A stretch of DNA of 64,000 bases from JAFCCL01 sp041645325. GTDB lineage: Archaea; Iainarchaeota; Iainarchaeia; Iainarchaeales; GCA-2688035. The translations under genes were made by a program, and so were the position numbers. The stretch spans positions 1 to 64,000 of the forward strand of contig JBAZQI010000001.1 in NCBI GenBank assembly GCA_041645325.1, in the 5' to 3' direction. Below, one piece after another: positions 57,163 to 64,000 of this stretch (position 1 is its first letter; every line of letters starts with the position of its first letter). The notes beneath the pieces were generated by a model. That model saw only the letters and a list, made by a program, of their open reading frames with translations, did not search any database and had not been told where the DNA came from.

Positions 57163-57900
57163 ATGGCTAAAAAACAGGAAAAAATAGAGTATGTGAAAAA
57201 CGGGAAGAGATTGGACGGAAGAAAGGTTGACGAATTGAGGCCTGTAAAGATGGAGGTCGGCGTTTTGTCGAATGCCGACGGTTCGGCTTACCTTGAGTGG
57301 GGGCAGAACAAAGTTCTGGTCGGGGTGCACGGCCCAAAGGAGGCTTTGCCAAAGCACAAGCAGAACCCCTACAAGGGCCTTGTGAGGTACACTTACAGGA
57401 TGGCTACCTTCAGCGTTCCTGACAGGAAGAATCCGAGGCCCGGAAGGCGCGAGTCGGAGATAAGCAAGGTTTCAGGCGAGGCTTTGGAAAAGGCAATTTT
57501 CCTTGAAAAGTTTCCCAATACTGCAATAGACATCTATGTTGAGATTTTTGACAGCAATGCAGGCACCAGGGTCGCGGCCTTGACTGCGGCAAGCCTTGCG
57601 CTTGCTGACGCAGGAATTCCGATGAGGGATTTGGTGTGCGCTGTCGGCGTCGGAAAGGCGGGCGGCGAGATAATCCTTGACCTGAACAAGGACGAGGAGG
57701 ACGCGCCTGACGCGGTAGACATTCCGATTGCCATAATGCCGCGCACAGAGGAAATAGTGCTGCTGCAGATGGATGGCTTGCTGACAAAGCCTGAGTGGAA
57801 CAAGGCTGTAAAGCTCGGCATTGAGGGCTGCAAGCGGATTTATGAGATGCAGAAGCAGGCTTTGAGGAAAAAGTATGCCGAAGCGGAACAGGAGATGTGA
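57163..57900 (+). CDS. rrp41: Exosome catalytic subunit Rrp41
   Basis: A 245-aa RNase PH fold subunit: KRLDGRKVDELRPVKMEVGV, LSNADGSAYLEWGQNKVLVG, RYTYRMATFSVPDRKNPRPG and VGKAGGEIILDLNKDEEDAP, whose Asp is catalytic. Phosphate-binding GTR is preserved as SNAGTRVAALTAA where DGGTR is common. It degrades RNA 3' to 5' with phosphate, or adds tails in reverse. Confidence 0.97.
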   Translation: MAKKQEKIEYVKNGKRLDGRKVDELRPVKMEVGVLSNADGSAYLEWGQNKVLVGVHGPKEALPKHKQNPYKGLVRYTYRMATFSVPDRKNPRPGRRESEISKVSGEALEKAIFLEKFPNTAIDIYVEIFDSNAGTRVAALTAASLALADAGIPMRDLVCAVGVGKAGGEIILDLNKDEEDAPDAVDIPIAIMPRTEEIVLLQMDGLLTKPEWNKAVKLGIEGCKRIYEMQKQALRKKYAEAEQEM

Positions 57901-57905
57901 TTTGG

Positions 57906-58685
57906 ATGGAAAATATCATTTGGGATTTGAGAACGGACAATGTTGTTTCCCTGATAAAGGATGGGAAAAGGGCTGATGGCAGGAAGCTTGACGAGTACCG
58001 GAAGATTGAGGTTGTGAAGGGAATAAGCGAGAATGCCGACGGAAGCGCAATGGTAAAGCTTGGCAGCACAGGGGTTGTTGCCGGCGTAAAGCTTGTGCCC
58101 GGCCAGCCTTATCCGGACAACCCTGACGAGGGCACGATAAGCGTTAGCTTGGAGCTTTTGCCGCTTGCCGATCCAACCTATGAGGTTGGTCCGCCCAGGG
58201 ACGACGCAATAGAGATTGCGCGCGTTGTTGACAGGGGCATAAGGGAAAGCAAGGCTATTGATTTCAAAGGCCTTTGCATCCGCGAGGGCGAACTGGCGTG
58301 GATTGCCTTTGTAGACTTTTATGTCACAAACAACGATGGCAACGCCTTTGACGCCGGAAGCATTGCATGCCTGGCCGCGTTGAATGAAACAAGGTTTCCA
58401 AAGCTTGACGGCGATGCCATTGTGAAGCACGAGTACAGCGGCAAGCTCAAGCTCTCAAAGCAGCCTTTGCTTTCAACCTTTTCAAAGATTGGCGGCAAGA
58501 TTGTCGTTGACCCTTGCCTTGCCGAGGAAAAGGCCCAGGAGGCAAGATTCAGCTGTGCGGTTGCCGATGACAAGGCATTGTGCGCTTTCCAGAAAGGCGA
58601 GGGCGGTTCTTTCAAGGCAAGTGAAATAGACGAATGCATTGAACTGGCTTTCAAGCACGCAAAGGAAATAAGGAAACTGGTGTAA
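57906..58685 (+). CDS. rrp42: Exosome subunit Rrp42
   Basis: A 259-aa RNase PH fold subunit without catalytic acids, alternating with Rrp41 in the ring. KRADGRKLDEYRKIEVVKGI, NADGSAMVKLGSTGVVAGVK, REGELAWIAFVDFYVTNNDG and GNAFDAGSIACLAALNETRF are typical. ATG 57906 is used; a GTG at 57897 overlaps the rrp41 stop. Confidence 0.96.
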   Translation: MENIIWDLRTDNVVSLIKDGKRADGRKLDEYRKIEVVKGISENADGSAMVKLGSTGVVAGVKLVPGQPYPDNPDEGTISVSLELLPLADPTYEVGPPRDDAIEIARVVDRGIRESKAIDFKGLCIREGELAWIAFVDFYVTNNDGNAFDAGSIACLAALNETRFPKLDGDAIVKHEYSGKLKLSKQPLLSTFSKIGGKIVVDPCLAEEKAQEARFSCAVADDKALCAFQKGEGGSFKASEIDECIELAFKHAKEIRKLV

Positions 58686-58698
58686 GGGGTTTTGCAAG

Positions 58699-59049
58699 AT
58701 GGGCAACACGAAAAAAGTCGGAACAGCGGGGCGTTTTGGCTCGCGCTACGGCATTGGAATAAGGAAAAAGCTTCTGAAGATTGAGTCCAAGCAGGAGAAG
58801 AATTACCATTGCCCTTTCTGCGGCTTCAAAAAGGTCGGGAGAAGGGCCGCAGGCCTTTATGTGTGCAGGAAATGCCAGGCAACCTTTGCCGGCGGCGCTT
58901 ATCTGCCTTCAACCCTGCCTGGCTCGATAATCAGGAAAACTGTTTCGCAGAAGGGTTTTGCTTCAGAGGCAAAGGCGCTTGAGGCAATAATGGAGCATGT
59001 TTCCGAAGAGGAAGTTCAGGAAGAAAAGAAGGGAAGGGAAAAGAAATAG
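58699..59049 (+). CDS. rpl37ae: Ribosomal protein L37Ae
   Basis: A 116-aa protein: KKVGTAGRFGSRYGIGIRKK, the zinc ribbon CPFCGFKKVGRRAAGLYVCR with the closing CRKC, and AGGAYLPSTLPG. The C-terminal 25 residues (HVSEEEVQEEKKGREKK) are an acidic/basic extension beyond the usual length of about 90. Confidence 0.95.
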   Translation: MGNTKKVGTAGRFGSRYGIGIRKKLLKIESKQEKNYHCPFCGFKKVGRRAAGLYVCRKCQATFAGGAYLPSTLPGSIIRKTVSQKGFASEAKALEAIMEHVSEEEVQEEKKGREKK

Positions 59050-59066
59050 TTTTTGAGGGTGAAAAA

Positions 59067-59204
59067 ATGGCAAGCTACAAGTGTATAAAATGCGGGCATT
59101 TTGTTTCCGCGTTGCAGCCCGGGATGGTAAGGTGCCCTTCTTGCGCCAACAGAATCCTTTACAAGATGAGGGACAATGTTGCAAAAGACGTCAAGGCAAG
59201 ATGA
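59067..59204 (+). CDS. rpoP: RNA polymerase subunit P (Rpb12-like)
   Basis: A 45-aa zinc protein: MASYKCIKCGHFVSALQPGM then VRCPSCANRILYKMRDNVAK. The CxxC...CxxC set and the RILYK motif are diagnostic. AGGGTGA precedes the ATG. The pcc1 start lies inside its last 29 bases. Confidence 0.95.
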   Translation: MASYKCIKCGHFVSALQPGMVRCPSCANRILYKMRDNVAKDVKAR

Positions 59205-59439
59205 GTTCAGCCTTTCCCTGGAACTGTGTTTTTCCGGCAGGGAAATGGCGGAGGCTTTGCAGAGGGCAATTTTGCCGGAGCTGAAGGAAAGGCATCTGAA
59301 AAGAAGCAGCGTTTCGCTTGGTATTAAAAAAGGAATTATTTCAATTAATATCAGGTCGCAGGACGCTGTTGCAATGAGGGCTTCTTTGAACGGGTGCCTG
59401 AATTCAATTATTCTTGCAGAAAGTGTTATGGAGGTCTGA
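59176..59439 (+). CDS. pcc1: KEOPS complex subunit Pcc1
   Basis: An 87-aa protein: FSLSLELCFSGREMAEALQR, AILPELKERHLKRSSVSLGI, KKGIISINIRSQDAVAMRAS and LNGCLNSIILAESVMEV. This is the Pcc1 dimer fold, which links Kae1 for t6A37 modification of tRNA. Its ATG overlaps rpoP by 29 bp; no later in-frame ATG precedes the fold. Confidence 0.88.
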   Translation: MLQKTSRQDEFSLSLELCFSGREMAEALQRAILPELKERHLKRSSVSLGIKKGIISINIRSQDAVAMRASLNGCLNSIILAESVMEV

Positions 59440-59441
59440 AG

Positions 59442-59792
59442 ATGGCTGAGATTGATAAATCAAAAATAGCGGAATTTGAGAGGGGGCGAGCCCAGCTGTT
59501 CGGCATCTCACAGCAGAAACAGCAGCTGCAGATTCAGAGCATGGCTTTGAAGCAGGCCCTTGAGGAACTGGAGAAAACAAAGGAAAAAAGGGTCTACAAA
59601 GCGGTTGGCAACATCCTTATACAGGAGGATACAGTCAAGGTCAAGAAAGAGCTTGAGGAAAAGAAGACTTCAACTGACTTAAGGCTAAAGACCATGCAGA
59701 AGCAGGAAGACAGCCTTATCAACAGGCTCAACAAGCTCAAGTCAGAGTTTGAGTCAGGCGCCAAGAAAGCCGAAAAAGAAGACAAAAAGTGA
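59442..59792 (+). CDS. pfdB: Prefoldin beta subunit
   Basis: A 116-aa coiled-coil chaperone subunit: FERGRAQLFGISQQKQQLQI, ALEELEKTKEKRVYKAVGNI, LIQEDTVKVKKELEEKKTST. The two long helices with the central hairpin (VYKAVGNILI) are the beta-prefoldin pattern. It starts 2 bp after pcc1, and its TGA overlaps the next ATG. Confidence 0.95.
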   Translation: MAEIDKSKIAEFERGRAQLFGISQQKQQLQIQSMALKQALEELEKTKEKRVYKAVGNILIQEDTVKVKKELEEKKTSTDLRLKTMQKQEDSLINRLNKLKSEFESGAKKAEKEDKK

Positions 59793-60805
59793 TGCCTTTG
59801 GTCAGGCCCCTTTCTTCATTCAAGGGCAAAAACATCCTGCTGGTAACCCATTCGGGCTGTGACGTTGACGCAATCTGCGCCGCAGCTTCGCTGTTTTTTT
59901 TCCTCAAAAGGAAAAATAGGGCTGAGATTCTTGTGCCAGAGCACATTGCCCTGCCGGCAAAAACCTTTGCAAAAAAGCTTGGGATCCCTTACAAGGTTGT
60001 GAAGAGCGCTTCGCTGAAGGGCTTTGACTGCCTTTTTCTGGTTGACTTCAATGAACTGAAGATGGCGGGCGCCCTGGAACCGGAAATAAGCGCCTTCAAA
60101 GGGCAGATTTTCCTTGTAGACCACCACAGGCAGGCACAAAAAAGCATTGCAAGCCAGCAAAACAGCCTTGTTGACCCAAATGCCGTTGCCTCCTGCGAGC
60201 TTGTGTTTGACTGGCTTAAAAAAAGCGGCGTTGCGCTTGACAAAAAAACAGCAACATGCATTGCAGCAGGCATTGTCACAGACTCGGCTTTTTTTCTCAC
60301 CGCAAACAGCAGGACCTTTGCAATAATGTCCGAAGCCATGGAAAAAAGCGGCCGCACTTTTTCATCAATTCCCCCGCTTTTTTCAGTGAAGCAGACCTTT
60401 GACGAAAAAGTTGCAAAGCTCAAGGCCGCAAAACGCGCCCGAATTTTTCTCGTCTCAGATTACGTTGTTGTTGCATCCGACGTGGGCGCCTTTGAGGCAG
60501 ATGCGGCTTCAGCGCTCACAAGAATCGGCGCAGACATTGCTTTTGTCGGGGATTCCAACGAAGGAAAGCTGCGAATAAGCGGCAGGGCATTGCAGAACGT
60601 GGTAAAAAAAGAAGGGTTTGACCTTGCAAAGCACGTTTTCCAAAGGTTTCCAAGTGAATTCGGCGGAAGCGGCGGAGGGCATGCCGGCGCTGCCGGTTTC
60701 AATGGCAAGGGCAAGGACATAAATGCCGCGCTGATGCAATGCGTTTCCCTCACAAGGGAATATTTCAAAAAAAGAAAGGGCTACAGGTTCAAGGAATACT
60801 CTTAG
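59792..60805 (+). CDS. DHH-DHHA1 phosphoesterase
   Basis: A 337-aa protein: THSGCDVDAICAAASL (motif I), LVDFN, LVDHHRQAQ (DHH, about residues 110-112), GIVTDSAFFLTAN, and C-terminal FGGSGGGHAGAAGF for the DHHA1 substrate domain. Such proteins are RecJ-like nucleases, oligoribonucleases or pAp phosphatases. Its place at the end of the exosome operon suggests it finishes RNA fragments, which is inference. Confidence 0.88.
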   Translation: MPLVRPLSSFKGKNILLVTHSGCDVDAICAAASLFFFLKRKNRAEILVPEHIALPAKTFAKKLGIPYKVVKSASLKGFDCLFLVDFNELKMAGALEPEISAFKGQIFLVDHHRQAQKSIASQQNSLVDPNAVASCELVFDWLKKSGVALDKKTATCIAAGIVTDSAFFLTANSRTFAIMSEAMEKSGRTFSSIPPLFSVKQTFDEKVAKLKAAKRARIFLVSDYVVVASDVGAFEADAASALTRIGADIAFVGDSNEGKLRISGRALQNVVKKEGFDLAKHVFQRFPSEFGGSGGGHAGAAGFNGKGKDINAALMQCVSLTREYFKKRKGYRFKEYS

Positions 60806-60808
60806 AAG

Positions 60809-61492
60809 CTACTTGGCCTTTTCCACAACCTTCAGCAGGTCCGCAGGCTCTTTCAGCACAAAATCGGCCTTTGATTTCGCCTTTACAATCTGCCCGTATT
60901 CCGCAAGCGCTGTTTTCATTCCCATTGCCTTTGCGCCCTTTATGTCCCTTTCAGGGTTGTCTCCGACAAAAAGAATTTCCTCCGGCTTCAGGCCGAGCTT
61001 TTTTATTGCCTGCCTGAATGGCAGCCTGCTTGGCTTCAGTCTTCCGGTGTCCTCCAAGGCGACAACAACGTCAAAAAATTCGGAAAGGTTCATTTCGGCG
61101 AGGCGCAGCCATGCCTGCATTCTCGGCGCATCGCTCACAATGCCCAGCTTGAGGCCGAACGATTTAAGCTTTATCAGCGTTTCCCTCACCCTTGGATAAG
61201 GGGCCATGCTTCCTGCCTTCATGCGCCTGTAGGCCGCAATGCCGCTCGCAAGCACCCTGTAATCAACCCCGCCATTGACCTTTCTTAAAAGCCTTTCAAA
61301 GATTCGCTGGTCTTCCCAGCCGAAGTCGTCGTACATTCTGAAAAGAATCCCGCAAGCTTTTTCTTCGCTTATGCCCAGGCCAGCCTCAATCATTGCCCTT
61401 ATGGCAGCCGAACTGCACTGCCTCTTGAACTGCATGAAATCAACAAGCGTATTGTCAAGGTCAAACAAAACCGCGTTCAACACCATGACCAT
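60809..61492 (-). CDS. HAD-superfamily hydrolase
   Basis: A 227-aa phosphatase fold: VLFDLDNTLVDFMQFKRQCS (nucleophile Asp), KLGIVSDAPRMQAWLRLAEM (motif II), RLKPSRLPFRQAIKKLG (motif III Lys) and LFVGDNPERDIKGAKAMGMK (motif IV). The helical cap is inserted after motif I. Substrate unknown. Convergent with the DHH gene, 3 bp apart. Confidence 0.9.
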   Translation of the reverse strand: MVMVLNAVLFDLDNTLVDFMQFKRQCSSAAIRAMIEAGLGISEEKACGILFRMYDDFGWEDQRIFERLLRKVNGGVDYRVLASGIAAYRRMKAGSMAPYPRVRETLIKLKSFGLKLGIVSDAPRMQAWLRLAEMNLSEFFDVVVALEDTGRLKPSRLPFRQAIKKLGLKPEEILFVGDNPERDIKGAKAMGMKTALAEYGQIVKAKSKADFVLKEPADLLKVVEKAK

Positions 61493-61546
61493 AATTGGTC
61501 AAATTATCCTTTTAAACACTTCCGAACCAAAGCCAATTTACCGAAC

Positions 61547-61675
61547 ATGAACTGCCCAAAATGCGGAATGGAAATGAGACATGTTGACCTGGTGCAGGTT
61601 GTAGGCACAAATATTTTCATAACCCTAGAGTGCCCTTCCTGCCATTACAGGGCGGAGCGGCAGGCAAAGCCGTGA
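61547..61675 (+). CDS. 42-aa zinc-ribbon miniprotein
   Basis: MNCPKCGMEMRHVDLVQVVG then TNIFITLECPSCHYRAERQA. Two CxxC knuckles 26 residues apart around a beta pair make a complete zinc ribbon. Divergent from the HAD gene. Role unknown. Confidence 0.65.
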   Translation: MNCPKCGMEMRHVDLVQVVGTNIFITLECPSCHYRAERQAKP

Positions 61676-61676
61676 T

Positions 61677-61817
61677 TCAGGCAACCTTTCTTCTTGGCTT
61701 TGGAGTTCTTCCGCCAAATATTATTCCCAGCCTTTGCATTCTTTGCTGTATTGTTTGCCTGCGCTTTATTCTTTTTTCTACTGCAGTCAGTCGTCTGAGC
61801 CCTTCTGTTATTGCCAT
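61677..61817 (-). CDS. 46-aa arginine-rich miniprotein
   Basis: MAITEGLRRLTAVEKRIKRR, QTIQQRMQRLGIIFGGRTPK and PRRKVA. A GGAGTGA ribosome site, 8 bp upstream of the ATG, is made by the last codons of the preceding gene, so the two are co-translated. The amphipathic helix followed by a Pro/Arg tail resembles the 37-aa frame at 1038. Confidence 0.55.
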   Translation of the reverse strand: MAITEGLRRLTAVEKRIKRRQTIQQRMQRLGIIFGGRTPKPRRKVA

Positions 61818-61825
61818 ATTTTTTT

Positions 61826-62152
61826 TCACTCCAGCTGCTTCAGCCTTACAAAACAGTTTTCGCAGATGAATTTTTCGTTGAAGTCAATGCCGTTCATGCC
61901 GCCTGTGCCGCAAAGGATGCAGATTTTTCCGTGCTGTGGCAGTGAAAAGTTTTCCGCCCAGGCCCTCAAAAGCTCCCATGAAACCCACTTTGGCATGAAC
62001 AATTCGCGAAAAACGCTTTTGTCGTTCTTTTGAATGCGCTCAAACTGGCTTGGCATGACTTTCCTGTGGAGGCCTTTCAGGAAATTCACCTTTTCCAAAT
62101 CGCCTTTTCTCATCAAATCATTTACCGTCTGTTCAAAAAATTCATTTGCCAT
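61826..62152 (-). CDS. Hypothetical protein with C-terminal zinc finger
   Basis: A 108-aa protein: a helical N-terminus (FFEQTVNDLMRKGDLEKVNF), VMPSQFERIQKNDKSVFREL, then CILCGTGGMNGIDFNEKFIC ENCF, a four-Cys zinc site. No family recognised. Its stop provides the ribosome site of the arginine-rich miniprotein. Confidence 0.6.
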   Translation of the reverse strand: MANEFFEQTVNDLMRKGDLEKVNFLKGLHRKVMPSQFERIQKNDKSVFRELFMPKWVSWELLRAWAENFSLPQHGKICILCGTGGMNGIDFNEKFICENCFVRLKQLE

Positions 62153-62171
62153 AAAACCACTTCATTCCCAT

Positions 62172-62220
62172 TTTATCACTTCAGGTAAATAACCTTTTTT
62201 CCATTCTTAATCTTTGCCCT
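62172..62220 (-). pseudogene. Second copy of the HTH gene 3' end
   Basis: On the minus strand this reads RAKIKNGKKVIYLK-stop, the same last 14 residues and stop as the gene at 62297-62707. Four codons differ, all silent (AAA/AAG, GTC/GTT, CTA/CTG, AAA/AAG). T2 copy d separates the two copies. Confidence 0.7.
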
Positions 62221-62290
62221 AGCCGTCACGTCCGGCTGGTACGGGCACAACCTCGCTTGGGCTCGGTTGAGCCGGCTCGCTGCTGCTCGC
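62221..62290 (+). repeat. T2 repeat, copy d
   Basis: Head AGCCGTCACGTCCGGCTGGT; variable hairpin CAACC...GGTTG; tail CCGGCTCGCTGCTGCTCGC. It lies exactly between the HTH gene and the second copy of its 3' end. Confidence 0.7.
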
Positions 62291-62296
62291 ACTTAA

Positions 62297-62707
62297 TCAT
62301 TTTAGGTAAATGACTTTTTTTCCATTCTTAATCTTTGCCCTTTTTGCGTATTTTTCCAGGTAGTGCACCGTGCTCTTTGAAATGCCTGTAACGCGCTCCA
62401 CTTCGCGCAGGCTCTGGTAGTCCTTTCTCATTTCAAGCGCCTGCTGCATTTTCTCCAAAGGCATTGAAATCGGCCTTCCCGGCCTTGCCACTGTTTCCAA
62501 AACAACGCCTTTTTGCCAGAGCAATGCAACGCTTTTCTTCGGCATTCTTGCAATGCAGCTTTTGCTTGCGCTCGCAGTTTCAAGCATTGCGCATTTTTTC
62601 AGGATTCCTTCAAGCAATTCCTTTTTTACCGGCCTGACAAAATGCAGTTTTGCCGCTTCCTTCGGAATATCCCTGGCGTCCATTCCCGGCAAAACAGAAA
62701 AAATCAT
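62297..62707 (-). CDS. HTH protein with resolvase-like DNA-binding end
   Basis: A 136-aa protein from ATG 62707. The C-terminal half has GRPISMPLEKMQQALEMRKD and YQSLREVERVTGISKSTVHY, the HTH found at the end of serine recombinases and in small regulators. It then has a basic KRAKIKNGKKVIYLK tail. The N-terminal half (residues 1-65) contains three Cys and no catalytic Ser motif, so it is not a recombinase by itself. Its 3' end is duplicated downstream around a T2 repeat. Confidence 0.7.
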   Translation of the reverse strand: MIFSVLPGMDARDIPKEAAKLHFVRPVKKELLEGILKKCAMLETASASKSCIARMPKKSVALLWQKGVVLETVARPGRPISMPLEKMQQALEMRKDYQSLREVERVTGISKSTVHYLEKYAKRAKIKNGKKVIYLK

Positions 62708-62733
62708 GCACAAATATTAGGACAAAGCCTTAT

Positions 62734-63660
62734 TTAAGAATTAGCCCTTTTTCCCCTGACCTTTCCCGCAATCTTGCTTTTTGCCGCATACTTTATGCCG
62801 CTGAGCACGTCTTTTTTCCTGAAGGTTATCCTGTCGAAAGAAATGCCCTGTTTTGTTTCCCTTACATACGGGCCTGCCCATTTCACATTGCCTTTGTCCT
62901 GCAGCGCCTCCAGAATGCCCTCAGGGCCTGCCTTGCCTTTCACTTCGAGCTTCACAATGCCCGAGCCTATTGCCTGCGGGTTGTGTGCGTCGCTTCCAGC
63001 CGTAATAAAGGCCGCCTTTTGCGCGAGCTCAAAAGGCTTGATGCCCCTTTCTATTATTTCCCTGCCTTTCTTGTCAAGCTTTTCCTTGCCTTTTGCGCCC
63101 AGCCTGCTAAGCCTTGTTTTTCTGCCAATCCTGCTTTTTTCCAGGAAGTCAAAAAAGTTCATGGGCTTTTTCACCCAGCTTGTTGAGTAAAAAAACGAGC
63201 CGACGTTGCCGAACATTCCGTTGAATGCCTCAACGCCGATTTTTTCCTTTTCCACAAGCGCGTTCAGCTTTTTTTCGCCCAAAATGAATGCCGCGCTGTC
63301 GTTTGAAAACCCCCAGGGGTGCGAAATTCCCAAAAGGAAGCCGTGTTTTTTTGCCAGCTCCAAAGCGTCTTTCACCAAAACCTTTTTGCCAAAAAGCTTT
63401 TCCAAATCATAAATGCCCTGGTCTTTGCCAAGCACCAGCATGTGCCCTGCCTCGCTTGTTATTTCCATTCCGGGAATCAGGGCAATGCCTTTTGGCTTTT
63501 CCTCAAAGAGCATTTCGTAGGCCAGCCCTGGCTTTTCGTAAGAGTGCTCTGTTATCGCTATGGCCCCAAGCTTTCTCGCCTTTACAGCTTTCCAGTACGC
63601 CTTTGGCTTCACGCCCTTTTCAAGCAGGTGCGTGTGAAAGTCTATTGCCAGCTCCGCCAT
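62734..63660 (-). CDS. PHP-domain metal-dependent phosphoesterase
   Basis: A 308-aa protein: AIDFHTHLLEKG (HxH), IAITEHSYEKPGL, LIPGMEITSEAGHMLVLG, GISHPWGFSND and ITAGSDAHNPQAIGSG. These give the trinuclear metal site of PHP phosphoesterases such as histidinol-phosphatase or RNase AM types. A long Lys-rich loop (LGAKGKEKLDKKGREI) precedes the last motif. Substrate unknown. Confidence 0.88.
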   Translation of the reverse strand: MAELAIDFHTHLLEKGVKPKAYWKAVKARKLGAIAITEHSYEKPGLAYEMLFEEKPKGIALIPGMEITSEAGHMLVLGKDQGIYDLEKLFGKKVLVKDALELAKKHGFLLGISHPWGFSNDSAAFILGEKKLNALVEKEKIGVEAFNGMFGNVGSFFYSTSWVKKPMNFFDFLEKSRIGRKTRLSRLGAKGKEKLDKKGREIIERGIKPFELAQKAAFITAGSDAHNPQAIGSGIVKLEVKGKAGPEGILEALQDKGNVKWAGPYVRETKQGISFDRITFRKKDVLSGIKYAAKSKIAGKVRGKRANS

Positions 63661-63717
63661 CAAATAAATTTGTTCAGAAAACTATTTAAATCAAGAAACG
63701 CCCTATCTCTTCCGGTT

Positions 63718-64000
63718 ATGATTGCTCCTTTCACCACTTTTCTGAACGCATTGCTTCTTGCGCTGATTCTTGCTGTTGTGCATCTTTTTTCCGAAAGGTA
63801 CGCGGGCCATGCAAAAAAATTCCACGTCCAGACGCTTTCTTTTTCTGCAGGCCTTTTCCTCGGCCTTATTTTCCTCTACCTTTTGCCCGAGTTCTTCAAG
63901 GGAATTGGCCACGTGGGCGAAAGCATCTACATCCTGATGCTTGCGGGCTTTGTCTGCATGCATTTGGGCGAAAAGTACGTTTACCAGCACGTGAAGGACA
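63718..64000 (+). CDS. ZIP-like metal transporter, 5' part
   Basis: The first 94 residues, cut by the window end. Helices LNALLLALILAVVHLFSERY and SFSAGLFLGLIFLYLLPEFF with GHVGESIYILMLAGFVCMHL resemble the first helices of ZIP-family metal importers, with a His/Glu pattern around LLPE. TATTTAAA lies about 30 bp upstream (63683-63690). The remaining part is outside the window. Confidence 0.6.
   Translation, partial: MIAPFTTFLNALLLALILAVVHLFSERYAGHAKKFHVQTLSFSAGLFLGLIFLYLLPEFFKGIGHVGESIYILMLAGFVCMHLGEKYVYQHVKD

Noticed and set aside
62297..62707. Serine recombinase
   Set aside because: Only the C-terminal resolvase-type HTH is present; there is no catalytic serine domain, so it cannot mobilise T2 by itself.

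Overview
This window is archaeal. The evidence is an MCM helicase, both subunits of topoisomerase VI, aIF1A, aIF2-beta, aIF5A, an LSm protein, a 20S proteasome alpha subunit, SBDS and the complete archaeal exosome block. It also has Mre11, RIO1, Pno1, KEOPS Pcc1 and a tRNA gene with a bulge-helix-bulge intron. Genes are tightly packed, starts are often TTG or GTG, several promoters place the start about 25 nt after a TATA box (leaderless), and many small lysine/arginine-rich proteins are present. This fits a small-genome (DPANN-like, possibly Diapherotrites-type) euryarchaeon; that placement is inference, since no rRNA is in the window.

Layout. 1-8 kb: a PadR-like fragment, Mre11, a membrane pyrophosphatase, AMP-forming acetyl-CoA synthetase, CutA and a convergent PIN/ribbon-helix-helix pair. 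8-11.6 kb (minus): Pno1, Top6B, Top6A. 11.7-13.7 kb: three small membrane proteins, two behind nearly identical promoters. 13.8-19.2 kb: intron-containing tRNA-Ser(CGA), a PEP-mobile-domain protein, HIT hydrolase, MetRS, and a frameshifted HTH-LAGLIDADG endonuclease. 19.6-24.5 kb: MCM interrupted by two inteins. 24.5-33.6 kb: presenilin-like protease, VTT protein, aIF2-beta, DUF424, a RelBE-type pair, aIF1A, a secreted beta-propeller, RIO1 and a ThiI-like sulfurtransferase. 33.7-48.3 kb: RHH protein, HEPN-MNT pair, ScpA, SAH hydrolase, PfkB kinase, adenylate kinase, Trm5-like methylase, DUF63, UbiB kinase, aIF5A, NYN protein, MinD, LSm. 48.4-53.2 kb: tRNA-Ala, a long coiled-coil protein, tRNA-Val, a TtuA/Ncs6-like thiolase, a DUF2330 protein. 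53.3-60.8 kb: the exosome superoperon (L15e, HD hydrolase, Rnp2, PsmA, SBDS, Rrp4, Rrp41, Rrp42, L37Ae, RpoP, Pcc1, prefoldin beta, DHH phosphoesterase). 60.8-64 kb: HAD and PHP hydrolases, small zinc and arginine-rich proteins, an HTH protein, and the start of a ZIP-like transporter.

The most unusual content is two families of short palindromic repeats. Family T1 (signature AAGCCTTGGGAAAA beside hairpins whose loops and second stems vary but stay self-complementary) lies between genes, inside the tRNA-Ser intron, and in frame inside an HD hydrolase as a 54-nt tandem repeat. Family T2 (conserved AGCCG...CGGCTGGT head, a hairpin of unrelated sequence, conserved GGCTCGCT..TGCTCGC tail) has four clear copies. 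One T2 copy separates an HTH gene from a second, synonymously diverged copy of its own last 14 codons; another directly follows a duplicated 3' end of tRNA-Ala. Together these look like non-autonomous mobile elements that duplicate, or regenerate, the 3' ends of target genes.
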